Assembly: GCA_963803295.1 (NCBI GenBank)
Contig: CAWDMC010000010.1
Coordinates: 434,001 to 498,000, forward strand
Direction of reading: 5' to 3'
Length of the DNA: 64,000 nucleotides
Source of the DNA: CAWDMC01 sp963803295
GTDB lineage: Bacteria; Acidobacteriota; Terriglobia; UBA7540
Shown: one piece after another, positions 52,970 to 62,456 of the stretch
Position numbering within the stretch: position 1 is the stretch's first letter
Layout of the letters: each line of letters starts with the position of its first letter
Notes under the pieces: model-generated
Seen by the model: the letters and a program-made list of their open reading frames with translations, nothing else
Database searches by the model: none
Told to the model about the DNA's origin: nothing
Made by a program: the position numbers and the translations under genes

Positions 52970-54802
52970 ATGGAACATGCCGTGAACGATCTCTGCCGGG
53001 CCAAAGCCGAAAGACTTCCGAACGCACCGGGCGTCTACATCTTTAAGGACGAATCCCTTAAGCCGATCTACGTGGGCAAAGCGAAGTCGCTTCGCAATCG
53101 CGTCGGGCAGTACTTTCAGGACGCCCGTCCTTCCGATGAGAAACGAGACCTGATGCTGGTGGCAGCATGCGATCTCGAGACCATCGTGGTGGATAACGAT
53201 CACGAAGCCTTGGCGCTCGAGAATAATCTTATCAAGCAGTTCAAGCCCCGCTACAACATTCTGCTGCGGGATGATAAGAGCTATCCCTACATTAAACTAA
53301 CCCTGGGCGAGCGCTTCCCTCGTATTTATGTGACCCGGCGTCTGAGGAAAGATGGCTCCGTTTACTATGGGCCCTACTTCCCCGCCAATTTGGCCTATCG
53401 CATCGCTGATTTGGTGCACCGGCGGTTCCTGATCCCCTCCTGTAAGGTGGACCTGACACGCTACCACCCACGGCCTTGCCTCCAGTTTTACATCAGGCGC
53501 TGCCTGGGTCCGTGCGTCGAGGGATTGACCACGGCGGAGCGTTACAGCGAGGCGGTTCGCCTGGTGCGCATGTTGCTGGCCGGACGCGAAGGCGATCTGC
53601 TACGCGACCTTAGCCAGCGTATGGGCGATGCTGCGAAAAAGCAGGAATTTGAGGCGGCGGCGCTCTACCGCGACCTGATCGCTACGGTAGAGCAGGTTCG
53701 CGAACGGCAGAAGATGGCGGCGTCGCGGGGTGACGACGTCGATATCTTCGGCTTCCATCAGGAAAGCAAGCTCGTGGCGGTGAACCTATTTCACCTCCGC
53801 GGAGGCCGCACCGTCGACCGGCGCGAGTTTTTTTGGGAAGACATCGAGAGTTTCAACCCCGGCGAGTTCTTCTCTTCGCTTCTGAAGCAGCTCTATGTTG
53901 ATCACCAGTACGTGCCCGACGAAATCTACGTACCGTTCGATTTTGAGGACCGCGACGAACTGGAGGAGTTTCTGGTGACGACGGCCGGTCACCGGGTGGA
54001 GATCGTTGCCGTCCAGGGTGGGCGGAAACGCGCGCTCGCCGAACTAGTGGCTCGTAACGCCAGGCACTCGTTTGAACGGCGATTTCGCATCATGAGGCCG
54101 CGTGCCCAGGAGGCGATCGAGAGTCTTAGCGAAGCTTTGGAATTGCCGAAGCCGCCCCGGCGTATTGAGTGTTTCGACGTCTCGCACATTCAAGGAACAA
54201 ATACGGTCGCCTCCCTGGTGGTCTGGGAAAACGGACGCATGAAGAAGTCCGATTATCGTAGATTCATCATCAAAACTGTGGGCCAGAACAACGACTTCGC
54301 CAGTATGAAGGAAGTTGTCGGACGGCGTTACCGTAGACTGCAGAAAGAGAAAGTGCCCCTGCCTGACCTCGTCCTCATTGACGGCGGAATCGGGCAGCTC
54401 CATGCGGCCGCCGAGGCCCTCGATCAACTCGAGATTATCAATCAGCCCATGAGCGCGATTGCAAAGAAGGACGAGATCCTTTATGTGCTGGGAAGGGAAA
54501 GCGAACCTGTCACGCTCGACCACCACTCGCCAGCACTCCACCTGATCCAGGAGATTAGGAACGAGGCGCATCGGTTCGCCGTGGCTTTCCATCGCGCACG
54601 CCGCGCCAACCAGGAGCTGACTAGCGATCTGCTGCAGATCCCAGGAGTAGGATCACGAACAGTGCAAAAGGTTCTGAGCCACTTTGGTAGTCTCGACGCC
54701 CTAAAATCCGTTTCAGTGGAGGAACTGACACAGGTTCTTAAACCAATACAGGCAAAGCTTATTCGCGATCATCTCGACCTGCAGCAGAAGGCAACTAATT
54801 AA
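52970..54802 (+). CDS. uvrC: excinuclease ABC subunit C
   Basis: UvrC makes both cuts during nucleotide excision repair. The 610-residue protein has the N-terminal GIY-YIG nuclease (APGVYIFKDESLKPIYVGKA), a UVR motif that contacts UvrB (MGDAAKKQEFEAAALYRDLI), the RNase-H-like second nuclease (IECFDVSHIQGTNTVASLVV and LVLIDGGIGQLHAA) and C-terminal helix-hairpin-helix motifs (QIPGVGSRTVQKVLSHFGSL). Length is normal. It is followed by the YtxH pair. Confidence 0.96.
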   Translation: MEHAVNDLCRAKAERLPNAPGVYIFKDESLKPIYVGKAKSLRNRVGQYFQDARPSDEKRDLMLVAACDLETIVVDNDHEALALENNLIKQFKPRYNILLRDDKSYPYIKLTLGERFPRIYVTRRLRKDGSVYYGPYFPANLAYRIADLVHRRFLIPSCKVDLTRYHPRPCLQFYIRRCLGPCVEGLTTAERYSEAVRLVRMLLAGREGDLLRDLSQRMGDAAKKQEFEAAALYRDLIATVEQVRERQKMAASRGDDVDIFGFHQESKLVAVNLFHLRGGRTVDRREFFWEDIESFNPGEFFSSLLKQLYVDHQYVPDEIYVPFDFEDRDELEEFLVTTAGHRVEIVAVQGGRKRALAELVARNARHSFERRFRIMRPRAQEAIESLSEALELPKPPRRIECFDVSHIQGTNTVASLVVWENGRMKKSDYRRFIIKTVGQNNDFASMKEVVGRRYRRLQKEKVPLPDLVLIDGGIGQLHAAAEALDQLEIINQPMSAIAKKDEILYVLGRESEPVTLDHHSPALHLIQEIRNEAHRFAVAFHRARRANQELTSDLLQIPGVGSRTVQKVLSHFGSLDALKSVSVEELTQVLKPIQAKLIRDHLDLQQKATN

Positions 54803-54838
54803 TAAACCGTCTGGATCTTCTAATTATAAATTAATGAT

Positions 54839-54868
54839 TTGTCGAAATTTCTTTTTGTATGGTATGTT
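54839..54868 (+). promoter_or_regulatory. promoter for the YtxH genes
   Basis: TTGTCG (54839-54844) and TATGTT (54863-54868) are 18 bases apart in an AT-rich stretch unlike its surroundings, 33 bases before the first YtxH start. Confidence 0.5.
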
Positions 54869-54900
54869 GACTGACGAAGTTTTTAAGAGTGGAGGTGGTT

Positions 54901-55161
54901 ATGAGTACTAAGGGCGGAGTTGGTGTCTTCCTGGCGGGTCTCGGAATTGGGGCTATAATCGCCTTGTTGTTCGCTCCACAATCTGGGGAAGAGACGCGGA
55001 AGTATCTCGGCCGCAAAGCTGAGGACGGAGGCGATTACCTTGCCTCAAAGAGCAAGGAATGGCAGAGGCAGGCTGAGGATCTGGTAGATAAGAGTCGGAA
55101 GACAGCCGAAAAGATAGTGGATCGAGGAAAATCAGTGGCGGAGAAGGTTGCCAGCATCTAG
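54901..55161 (+). CDS. YtxH-domain membrane protein
   Basis: The 86-residue protein has a YtxH/GvpP-like start: VGVFLAGLGIGAIIALLFAP (one membrane helix) then QSGEETRKYLGRKAEDGG, followed by a long charged helix (DYLASKSKEWQRQAEDLVDK). Such proteins are linked to general stress responses in Firmicutes. GGAGGTGGTT precedes the ATG. It is the first of two tandem paralogues. Confidence 0.85.
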   Translation: MSTKGGVGVFLAGLGIGAIIALLFAPQSGEETRKYLGRKAEDGGDYLASKSKEWQRQAEDLVDKSRKTAEKIVDRGKSVAEKVASI

Positions 55162-55214
55162 CGGCGATTGGGGAGTGGGTCACGTCAAATCGAAGAAGTA
55201 GGAGGAGGTATGCG

Positions 55215-55523
55215 ATGGCCGAGAATAATGGTTCCAATTTCGTATTCTTCATTGCGGGAGTCGCGATCGGCGGTCTCTTGGCCCTATTGTTCGCTCCTCA
55301 ATCGGGGGACGAGACGCGCGAACTGATAGCCAAAAAGGCCGGAGAGGGACGGGATTTTGTGACCACCCGCAGTCAGGAGCTGAAGCGCCAGGCGGAGGAT
55401 CTGGTGGAGAAGAGTAAGGACTACGTAACGCAGCGGAAGGAGCAGCTTTCCGCTGCACTGGACGCCAGTATCGAAGCCGGCAAACAAGCGTATCAGGAAG
55501 AGAAGGCCAAAACGCAGCGCTAG
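55215..55523 (+). CDS. YtxH-domain membrane protein, second copy
   Basis: The 102-residue protein is a paralogue of the previous one: FVFFIAGVAIGGLLALLFAP, QSGDETRELIAKKAGEGRDF and QELKRQAEDLVEKSKDYVTQ. Only the C-terminal helix is longer. GGAGGAGGTATGCG precedes the ATG at 55215. The pair and the next gene form one unit with short gaps (53 and 41 bases). Confidence 0.85.
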   Translation: MAENNGSNFVFFIAGVAIGGLLALLFAPQSGDETRELIAKKAGEGRDFVTTRSQELKRQAEDLVEKSKDYVTQRKEQLSAALDASIEAGKQAYQEEKAKTQR

Positions 55524-55564
55524 TCCGATCGAGAATCGCTGTAAAGCGGAGGTGATGACAGTCT

Positions 55565-56077
55565 ATGGAGCACAGTGGCTGGCTGATGGCGTTTGTTATC
55601 ATCACTGCTCTGGCGCTCTTTCTGCAGTCACTGGCGATGCTAGGCATGGTCGTAGCGATGCGCAGGCTTCACACCTTCATGACGCAGGCTGAGAAAAACA
55701 CGCGGGAGAGCCTGGAAAAGCTGCGCAATGAGTTCGGCGACTTTATCGAGAGCTCGCGCGAACCCATTAAGAATGTTGTTGCGAATGTTTCTGAGATTAG
55801 CACGCGGCTGCGCGACCGTACCGAGCAGATCGATAGCGTGGTAGCTGACCTTACCGACCGCACCCGCTTGCAGATCATTCGGATCGACCAGATGGTGACC
55901 GATATGGTGGAACGGGCACAGCAGACAGCATCAAGCGTCGAACGCAGCGTCGTTGCCCCAGTACAGGAAGTCGCGGCTGTCATGAAGGGCGTCCGGCGGG
56001 GACTTGAGTTCCTGTTTACACGTCGGCACTCGGCGACGGCGACCGATACCATACAAGACGAGCAGATGTTTATCTAA
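55565..56077 (+). CDS. DUF948-like membrane protein with coiled-coil tail
   Basis: The 170-residue protein has an N-terminal membrane helix (WLMAFVIITALALFLQSLAM and LGMVVAMRRL) followed by a mainly helical tail: LEKLRNEFGDFIESSREPIK, NVVANVSEISTRLRDRTEQI and DSVVADLTDRTRLQIIRIDQ. This pattern is like DUF948 proteins that occur next to YtxH genes in many bacteria. A terminator hairpin follows. Function is unknown; a structural or stress role at the membrane is an inference. Confidence 0.75.
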   Translation: MEHSGWLMAFVIITALALFLQSLAMLGMVVAMRRLHTFMTQAEKNTRESLEKLRNEFGDFIESSREPIKNVVANVSEISTRLRDRTEQIDSVVADLTDRTRLQIIRIDQMVTDMVERAQQTASSVERSVVAPVQEVAAVMKGVRRGLEFLFTRRHSATATDTIQDEQMFI

Positions 56078-56085
56078 AGTAGTGA

Positions 56086-56122
56086 CCCCGGGGAAGAAGC
56101 CTGACGCCGGGGCCGGTTTTTT
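56086..56122 (+). terminator. terminator after the YtxH-DUF948 unit
   Basis: CCCCGG (56086-56091) pairs with CCGGGG (56107-56112) over a 15-base loop, followed by CCGGTTTTTT. It closes the three-gene unit, so the next gene must start after it. Confidence 0.65.
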
Positions 56123-56138
56123 CCCTCCTACAAAACCT

Positions 56139-56906
56139 GTGCTAGGCTACGCTGCTGAGTGCGATTCGGACTTTCCATGCAGGCCCTCCCAGGCGTTAGC
56201 GGTTTTTGCGCGACTGCCGGTTCCTGGCAAAGCCAAAACTCGGCTCATACCTCTGCTGGGAAGAGCAGGAGCAGCGGAGTTTCAAAAGGCACTGATAGCG
56301 GACGCCATCCGGAAGGTCAAAGCCGTTTCGGGGTCTAATGGGAAGTCGATCTCTTATCTTTTCTGGGCGAATGAAAGACCGTACGGCAAAATCTTCGCGG
56401 GTTCTGACGCGAAGATCCCTGGAATCAAAAGAATAGGGCAGAAAGGGCCAGACCTCGGGGCCCGCCTCGCTCAGGCCTTCCGCCACCTCTGGCGTGATCA
56501 TCGGGACGTAGTGGTGATTGGCACGGATTCGCCCCTCATGCCGGTGCGCGCCCTGCGGGCCGCCCTTCGCGAACTGAAGACCTGCGAGGCTGTTCTTGGT
56601 CCGTGCCCTGACGGTGGCTACTATCTCATTGCGTTACGGCGGCCACTCCGTGGGCCAACCCGCCTAGCCGCCAGGGTTTTTGAGAATGTACGCTGGAGCA
56701 GCTCTTCGGCCTTTCGAGACACGCTGCGAAACATGCTGGACCAGGGCCTGTGCTGCTCAGTGCTTGAGCACGTGGACGACATCGATCGGCCGGCGGATTT
56801 CGCTCGTCTCAAGCTGAATATTTTGCGCCGGTCGGTCGCGCGGAACCTCGCTCCGGCCACGGCTCGTTTCGTCACGGGATACGTTCCTGACGTACCCGTC
56901 GCTTAG
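56139..56906 (+). CDS. TIGR04282/DUF2064-type glycosyltransferase-like protein
   Basis: The ~255-residue protein has the family opening ALAVFARLPVPGKAKTRLIP, then DVVVIGTDSPLMPVRALRAA and LGPCPDGGYYLIALRR, which define a GT-A-like fold related to CofC/MobA nucleotidyltransferases (TIGR04282). There is no ATG in frame near the start. The frame opens far upstream at 56004, but that part overlaps the preceding gene and the terminator, so I chose the GTG at 56139. Substrate unknown. Confidence 0.8.
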   Translation: MLGYAAECDSDFPCRPSQALAVFARLPVPGKAKTRLIPLLGRAGAAEFQKALIADAIRKVKAVSGSNGKSISYLFWANERPYGKIFAGSDAKIPGIKRIGQKGPDLGARLAQAFRHLWRDHRDVVVIGTDSPLMPVRALRAALRELKTCEAVLGPCPDGGYYLIALRRPLRGPTRLAARVFENVRWSSSSAFRDTLRNMLDQGLCCSVLEHVDDIDRPADFARLKLNILRRSVARNLAPATARFVTGYVPDVPVA

Positions 56907-56952
56907 GAAACGGACAGGTCTGGACCAGCAAAAATGACTCTAGGGGAGCTGT

Positions 56953-56987
56953 AACGATTGACAGTCTGCCAATCGTTCCCTTATGCT
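56953..56987 (+). promoter_or_regulatory. exopolysaccharide-cluster promoter with inverted repeat
   Basis: TTGACA (56958-56963) and TATGCT (56982-56987) are 18 bases apart. A perfect inverted repeat, AACGATTG-N9-CAATCGTT (56953-56977), covers the -35 box and the spacer. A regulator bound there would block polymerase. The wza gene starts 150 bases downstream. Confidence 0.6.
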
Positions 56988-57137
56988 GCTAAGATAATAG
57001 AGTAACAGTATCGGGATCAAAGTTATCAGGCCTGAGGACTTATAGCCGTTTAAAGGCAGAATTGATAATCAGGGCCCGTGCGATGGTACTCAGCTCAACC
57101 GGGCAGGCAGAGGCCTTCTCGAAATGTGTGAGGCGGT

Positions 57138-58226
57138 ATGACTCAAGATCAAAGACGTGGACTCAACGGAGCGGTGTGGCTTTTCTTTGCCTTGGCGTTG
57201 GTCGCTCCTCTTATCTTGCACGCTCAGGATCCGGCTGAGCCAATTTCGGGTGCTGTGGGATCGGTAACCGACGAGGCTCCTCCCCCGGATGACCAAGACA
57301 ACGTCTCACCGCCGCCGCGTTCCGGATCGCCGAAAGGAGGTGGGGCGCTGGGACCCAACTATGTGCTAGGCCCGGAAGACATCCTGTCGATCGACGTATT
57401 CAATGTGCCGGAGCTAAAGCAGATGGTACGGGTGGAAAATGACGGCATGATTTCTGTCAAGCTCCTCGGTCGCGTCAAGGCTGCCGGGCTCACGAGTCGC
57501 GAACTAAAGCAGCAGCTTGAGCGCGAATGGGGGAAAAAGTATCTTGAGGACCCTCAGGTTACGCTCTTTGTCACCGAGTACCACGCCCAGCCTGTATCGG
57601 TGATCGGCGCCGTGCAAGCTCCTGGCCTCTATCAGCTTCCTGGGCCGCGCTCTCTCCTGGAGGTGCTGAGTATGGCTGGCGGACTTGGAAGACGCGCCCA
57701 AGGCACACCTGGGAAATATGTCTATGTCACAAGGAAAAGCGGCTTTGGCACGCTGGCTCCAGTGCCCGGAATGCACCAATTGTCTCCGAACCAAGTTGAG
57801 ATTGAGTTGAAACCGTTACTCTATTCGCGCGAGCCGGGCTTGAATATCCCACTAAAGCCTAACGACATCGTAAGTGTCAGTAAAGCAGACATAATTTATG
57901 TCGTCGGCGATGTGAACCGGGCAGGCGGATTCACCCTAGATGACCGCGATAGCGTCTCGGTATTGCAGGCCCTGGCGTTAGCCCAGGGACTTGGGCCCTA
58001 TCCCGCGAAGAAGGCGGCCAGAATAATCCACCGGGCTGATGATGGCCAGCTCACCGAAACGCGAATTGATGTGGGTAAAATCATGGATGGCAAAGAACCC
58101 GATCCTGAAATGGCCGCCAATGACGTACTGTACGTGCCAGACAGTCACAGTAAATACGTGAGCAGGCGAGCGGCTGAGACCGTGGCAGCAACGCTGAGCG
58201 GTCTCTTGGTTTTCGGTGGACTATAG
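57138..58226 (+). CDS. polysaccharide export outer-membrane protein (Wza-like)
   Basis: The 362-residue protein has a signal peptide (VWLFFALALVAPLILHAQD, residues about 13-32; no lipobox Cys), a Pro/Gly-rich linker, the polysaccharide-export domain (YVLGPEDILSIDVFNVPELK, VENDGMISVKLLGRVKAAGL) and two SLBB-type domains (VSVIGAVQAPGLYQLPGPRS and IYVVGDVNRAGGFTLDDRDS). It should form the periplasmic and outer-membrane exit for polysaccharide. The tyrosine kinase gene follows by 33 bases. Confidence 0.92.
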   Translation: MTQDQRRGLNGAVWLFFALALVAPLILHAQDPAEPISGAVGSVTDEAPPPDDQDNVSPPPRSGSPKGGGALGPNYVLGPEDILSIDVFNVPELKQMVRVENDGMISVKLLGRVKAAGLTSRELKQQLEREWGKKYLEDPQVTLFVTEYHAQPVSVIGAVQAPGLYQLPGPRSLLEVLSMAGGLGRRAQGTPGKYVYVTRKSGFGTLAPVPGMHQLSPNQVEIELKPLLYSREPGLNIPLKPNDIVSVSKADIIYVVGDVNRAGGFTLDDRDSVSVLQALALAQGLGPYPAKKAARIIHRADDGQLTETRIDVGKIMDGKEPDPEMAANDVLYVPDSHSKYVSRRAAETVAATLSGLLVFGGL

Positions 58227-58259
58227 CTTCAATGCAAGTTGTAATAGAGGACCTTAGAT

Positions 58260-60560
58260 ATGGATCAGTCTCAAGACCTTCAATTGTCACCGCCGCCGTC
58301 GCAGTTGGCGCAGAGGCCCTCGCAACCGCTATCCAATATCGAAATCGTCGACGTCTCAGCGGAGCAGACGCCACATCTGCTCGACTATTGGCACATTGTG
58401 CTGAAGCGCCGTTGGACCGTCGTTCTTTGCCTGCTTTCCGTCTTCTTCACGATAGCAATTGGCACACTGAAGAAGACCCCTCTCTATGACGGCAAAGTGA
58501 TTATCGAAATCGATCCTGAGCAACCACAGGTACTAAGCTTTCGTGAGGTCGCGCAGTCCGCACCCACGGTGGACGTTGACAGTTACCGCGAGACGCAATA
58601 CAAGATCCTTCAGAGCCGGTCCCTGGCCGAACGCGTGGTGCGCGATCTGCAGCTCTACCGCCTTCCCGAGTTCTACAAAAGCCATGGGCTGTTTGGGCTA
58701 GTCACCAGCAACCCGGCTAAGATTCCCTCCCCGTCCGATTTTGCGCCGGATCCGAACTCGGATGCTTTCCGCAACGCGGTAAGCTATTTCCAACGCTCGG
58801 TTGATGTAAACCCAGTTCACCGCAGCAATCTGGTAGAAGTGACTTTCGAATGCGAGAACCCCCAGCTCGCGCAGCAGATCGCCAACAAGCTTGCCGACGA
58901 CTACATTGAGCAGAACTTGCAGGCCGGGTGGGACGAGGCGGCTAAGGCCTCCGACTGGCTGGAGAGCAGACTGACGGAACTAAAGGTGAAGCTGGAGAAG
59001 GCCGACGATTTGGTGCAACAATATGCCCAGCGCAACAACATAATTTTTGTCAGCGATAAGCACAACGTGGTCAATGAGCGGCTGCAAGAGCTTCTGCAAG
59101 CCTACACCGCGGCGCAGGCCCAACGGTTCCAGAAGGAAGCGCTTTATAACCTGGTCCAGAAAGGCGAGGTGGAAAACCTGCCGGGTGTGATGGACAACCG
59201 GCTGGTGCTAGGCCTCCAAGAGCGCAAGTTCGATCTCGAAAGGCGGGCGGCGGAGATTTCCACCTGGGTGAAACCAGACTACCCGAAAGCCCGGGAGATC
59301 GGGAAACAGACCGACGCGATACAGGCCCAGATCGACAAACAGACGCTGGCTGTCGCTAAGATCGTGACCGACGGCTACCATTCGGCCTTGGCGCAAGAGC
59401 AGTCCTTGCAGAAAGCGATAGAAGTCCAGAAGAAGGAAGTGAATGATACCAATGCCAGGAGCGTCCAGTACAACATCCTGAAACGCGACTCCGACAGCTA
59501 TCGCCAGCTCTATGACGGTCTCTTGAAGCGCATGAAAGAGGCTCGCGTCAGCTCGGGCCTCGATGCCAGCAACATTCGCGTGGTCGACCCGGCTGAACTC
59601 CCGAGGGGGCCTTCAAAGCCGCGGGTCCTGCTGAATATGCTGCTGGGTATCGTGGCGGGCTTGGGATTGGGTGTGGGCTTGGCTTTCTTCCAGGAATATC
59701 TGGACAGATCGCTCAAGACTCAGGAAGACGTGGAGACGCTGTTGCGGCTGCCATCGCTCGGTATTCTGCCCCGCTTCCACGCTAATGGGGACGGCAAAGG
59801 CGAGGCGTCCGAAGCTATCGTTCCGGCCCATGTGCTGACGGCGCCCTATCTGCAGAACACGCCTGAGGCCGTCGAAGCCTTCCGCTCGCTGCGCACCTCA
59901 ATTCTGCTATCGGCGAACCCGGTACCCCGGCTGATCCTTGTGACGAGTTCGTTGCCCGGCGAAGGTAAGACAACCACCACGCTGAACCTCGGCGCCACTC
60001 TCGCTTCCCTGGGCAGCAAGGTGGTGATCGTCGACTGCGACATGCGCAAACCCAATTGCCATCGAGCGGCGGGAGTTTCCAATGCAACGGGTTTCGTGCA
60101 GTGCCTCACCGGACATCTGGACGTCACCAAAACCCTCGTGCCGGTGCCGGGGGTTGACAACTTGAGCGTAGTTCCCTGCGGACCGATTCCTCCCAATCCC
60201 GCCGAACTGCTCTCTTCGCCGGCCACTGCGGAGTGCCTCCACAGGCTGCGTGGCCTGTTCGATTACGTGCTGGTGGACTCGCCACCACTCTTGAGTGTGG
60301 CCGATAGCCGCATCCTGGCAACACTTACGGACGCCGCCGTTCTGGTGACCCGAGCCTTCCGGACCCCTTATGACGTTGTGCAACGTGCCAAAGGGCTATT
60401 GTTCGGTGCTGGAGCACGCATCCTGGGCGTGGCTCTGAACGACGTCGACCTACAGAAGAATAGCTACGGCCCCGACGCCTACTACCGGCACGGATACGGA
60501 GGGTACGGCGAATCAGCGAGTCCGTCTTCGGCGGAACCCTACCGGCGCCCAGATCTCTGA
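58260..60560 (+). CDS. Wzc-type chain-length regulator and tyrosine autokinase
   Basis: The 766-residue protein unites a Wzz/GNVR membrane part and a bacterial tyrosine kinase. The first helix is near residues 53-73 (WTVVLCLLSVFFTIAIGTL), a long coiled coil fills the periplasm, and the second helix is near 457-478 (NMLLGIVAGLGLGVGLAFF). The kinase has the P-loop SSLPGEGKTTTTLNLGATLA, Walker A' VVIVDCDMRKPNCHRAAG and Walker B FDYVLVDSPPLLSVAD. The tail carries a tyrosine cluster (NSYGPDAYYRHGYGGYGES) for autophosphorylation. It works with the Wza-like protein. Confidence 0.94.
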   Translation: MDQSQDLQLSPPPSQLAQRPSQPLSNIEIVDVSAEQTPHLLDYWHIVLKRRWTVVLCLLSVFFTIAIGTLKKTPLYDGKVIIEIDPEQPQVLSFREVAQSAPTVDVDSYRETQYKILQSRSLAERVVRDLQLYRLPEFYKSHGLFGLVTSNPAKIPSPSDFAPDPNSDAFRNAVSYFQRSVDVNPVHRSNLVEVTFECENPQLAQQIANKLADDYIEQNLQAGWDEAAKASDWLESRLTELKVKLEKADDLVQQYAQRNNIIFVSDKHNVVNERLQELLQAYTAAQAQRFQKEALYNLVQKGEVENLPGVMDNRLVLGLQERKFDLERRAAEISTWVKPDYPKAREIGKQTDAIQAQIDKQTLAVAKIVTDGYHSALAQEQSLQKAIEVQKKEVNDTNARSVQYNILKRDSDSYRQLYDGLLKRMKEARVSSGLDASNIRVVDPAELPRGPSKPRVLLNMLLGIVAGLGLGVGLAFFQEYLDRSLKTQEDVETLLRLPSLGILPRFHANGDGKGEASEAIVPAHVLTAPYLQNTPEAVEAFRSLRTSILLSANPVPRLILVTSSLPGEGKTTTTLNLGATLASLGSKVVIVDCDMRKPNCHRAAGVSNATGFVQCLTGHLDVTKTLVPVPGVDNLSVVPCGPIPPNPAELLSSPATAECLHRLRGLFDYVLVDSPPLLSVADSRILATLTDAAVLVTRAFRTPYDVVQRAKGLLFGAGARILGVALNDVDLQKNSYGPDAYYRHGYGGYGESASPSSAEPYRRPDL

Positions 60561-60860
60561 TCCTTGCGGGCAATCGCCCCTCGGTTACCGAATCTTCGCT
60601 CTGCGCATCCTTCGGGCTGTGTGTCGCCAAATGAAGACCGGATCGGCAAGTTGGAGCGGATACAACATCGGGTCACTCAGGACGGTACGTCTGGACTTAA
60701 TCAACAGGTGTTAATGAGCAAAACGCGTTGTATCAGGTGGGAAGACGCCTATCAGATCTCGCGCGTGCTGCCCAGCCTTCATTTCATTACAACCGTTTTC
60801 CCGCCAAGCCATAGGGCGGTGCGTTAGGACTTGCAGGGCTGTTGCGCGAAGAGGGGCGCG
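60561..60860. other. intergenic gap in the exopolysaccharide cluster
   Basis: About 300 bases between the kinase and flippase genes. The plus strand has an open frame of 87 codons with no family features or ribosome binding site. No terminator or promoter is clear. Confidence 0.4.
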
Positions 60861-62456
60861 TTGGCAATAGCAAGCATAGTGATCACCGCAGAGCAGAAAT
60901 CGGTTCGGGCCAAGCTGGTTAGGAATGTGCTTTTTTCGGGACTGCGCACAGGTCTTCTTTGGCCGGTGCCCTTCCTGCTGATTCCTTTCATTCTCCGTAA
61001 GATCGGGGCTAGCGGATATGGAACCTGGGCAGTCTTCTTGACGGTCATCAATCTTTCAGCTCTGGCCGACGTAGGTATGACTGGAACGCTGACGAAACAG
61101 GTAGCAGAGTACTACGCAAAAGAGGATTATAGGGCTCTGGGGCGTCTGATAAACACCGCTCTTGTTCTTTATTCTGTCCTTGCCGCATTTCTGATTTGTG
61201 CGCTTTTACTTGCTTCCCGCCACCTGCTCCCCTGGTTATTTAAGGATTCCAGTTTCAGCCAGGCCGAAGTGATGGCACTGTGGCGCTACCTGCCGATTAT
61301 TGTCGCGCTCAACGTATTGTCGATGCCCTTGTACTCTGTTGTCACGGGTCTTCAAAGGATGGACCTGACAACGATTTCAGCTTCTTTCTACACGCTGTCC
61401 GGAGCCATCCTGACCGTAATATTCTTGATCCTGGGCTGGGGGCTTCAAGGATTGCTGGCGGCGAGCCTTTTGGCCACGCTTTCGACGATGTTGATCTTCG
61501 CCTGGATGGTGCACCGCCTGCTGCCGCAAGTCGCGTTGAATCCCCTGCGTTTCCGTTGGGCCGTAGTGAGAGAAGTTCTAAGTTTCAGTTTGCAGCTCTA
61601 CGTCGTGCAGATGGCAGTTGCCATTCAAAACCAGGCGGAAAAGCTCTATCTGGCGTGGTTCGTCGGGGTTGTCCCGGTAGGCTGGTACAACATCGCTGGC
61701 GACGTTGGCCTGAAGATCCGCCGCATCCCGGAGTTGCTCTTGGCACCTGTGATGGCTGCAGCGTCCGAGCTGGATGCGAGAGGGGAGGAACGCAGAATAG
61801 AGGAACTGTACCACCGGCTGCACAAGTACCTGGCCCTTGTCTCGGTTCCCCTGGCGGTTTATGTCGTCGCGGCTTCCGGGCGCTTCGTGGATCTGTGGCT
61901 TGGTCCGGAACTGCATGTGGTTGCATTGCCAATGGCGGTGCTGGTCTCGGCGAATCTTTTGAACCTCACTACGGGCCCAGGCTTCCTGATCCTTGTGGGA
62001 AAAGGACTACTGAAGCCCTCTCTCAACGCCACGCTGGTGGGTCTCTTCCTTATCGTGACGCTGAGCTTTGTGTTGATCTATAAGTTCGGCTTTTCGGGGG
62101 CTGTGGTGGGCATTGCGATCGCTGTGACCGTGGCGACGGTTATGTTTTTTTTCTCATTCTATCGCCTGACCGGCTACCCTTTTGTGAGAGTCCTTCGGGA
62201 GGCTTACTTGAAACCTGCAGCTTGCTCGCTTGCGGTCCTCGCGGCTCTGATGGCAGTGGAATCGCCGAACCGTCTAGGGTGGATGGGCCTCTCGGCCCAC
62301 GCGTTGGTTTTCGGCATTATGTATGTCCTGAGTTTGCTCCTAACCCGCTTCTTCGATCTGTTCGATTTGGCACAAATCGAGAGCTGCATGCCTATGGCTG
62401 GTATTATCAGGAGAATCATACCGGGCGTGCGACGAATCGCGTTCCGCTCTGAATGA
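60861..62456 (+). CDS. Wzx-like polysaccharide flippase (MOP superfamily)
   Basis: The ~531-residue protein has about 13-14 membrane helices and a Wzx/RfbX-like start (LVRNVLFSGLRTGLLWPVPF), then LIPFILRKIGASGYGTWAVF and LSALADVGMTGTLTKQVAEY. It should turn lipid-linked sugar units across the membrane. The start is uncertain: no ATG is near, a TTG at 60861 follows AGAGGGG, and a TTG at 60831 and a GTG at 60882 are alternatives. Confidence 0.9.
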   Translation: MAIASIVITAEQKSVRAKLVRNVLFSGLRTGLLWPVPFLLIPFILRKIGASGYGTWAVFLTVINLSALADVGMTGTLTKQVAEYYAKEDYRALGRLINTALVLYSVLAAFLICALLLASRHLLPWLFKDSSFSQAEVMALWRYLPIIVALNVLSMPLYSVVTGLQRMDLTTISASFYTLSGAILTVIFLILGWGLQGLLAASLLATLSTMLIFAWMVHRLLPQVALNPLRFRWAVVREVLSFSLQLYVVQMAVAIQNQAEKLYLAWFVGVVPVGWYNIAGDVGLKIRRIPELLLAPVMAAASELDARGEERRIEELYHRLHKYLALVSVPLAVYVVAASGRFVDLWLGPELHVVALPMAVLVSANLLNLTTGPGFLILVGKGLLKPSLNATLVGLFLIVTLSFVLIYKFGFSGAVVGIAIAVTVATVMFFFSFYRLTGYPFVRVLREAYLKPAACSLAVLAALMAVESPNRLGWMGLSAHALVFGIMYVLSLLLTRFFDLFDLAQIESCMPMAGIIRRIIPGVRRIAFRSE

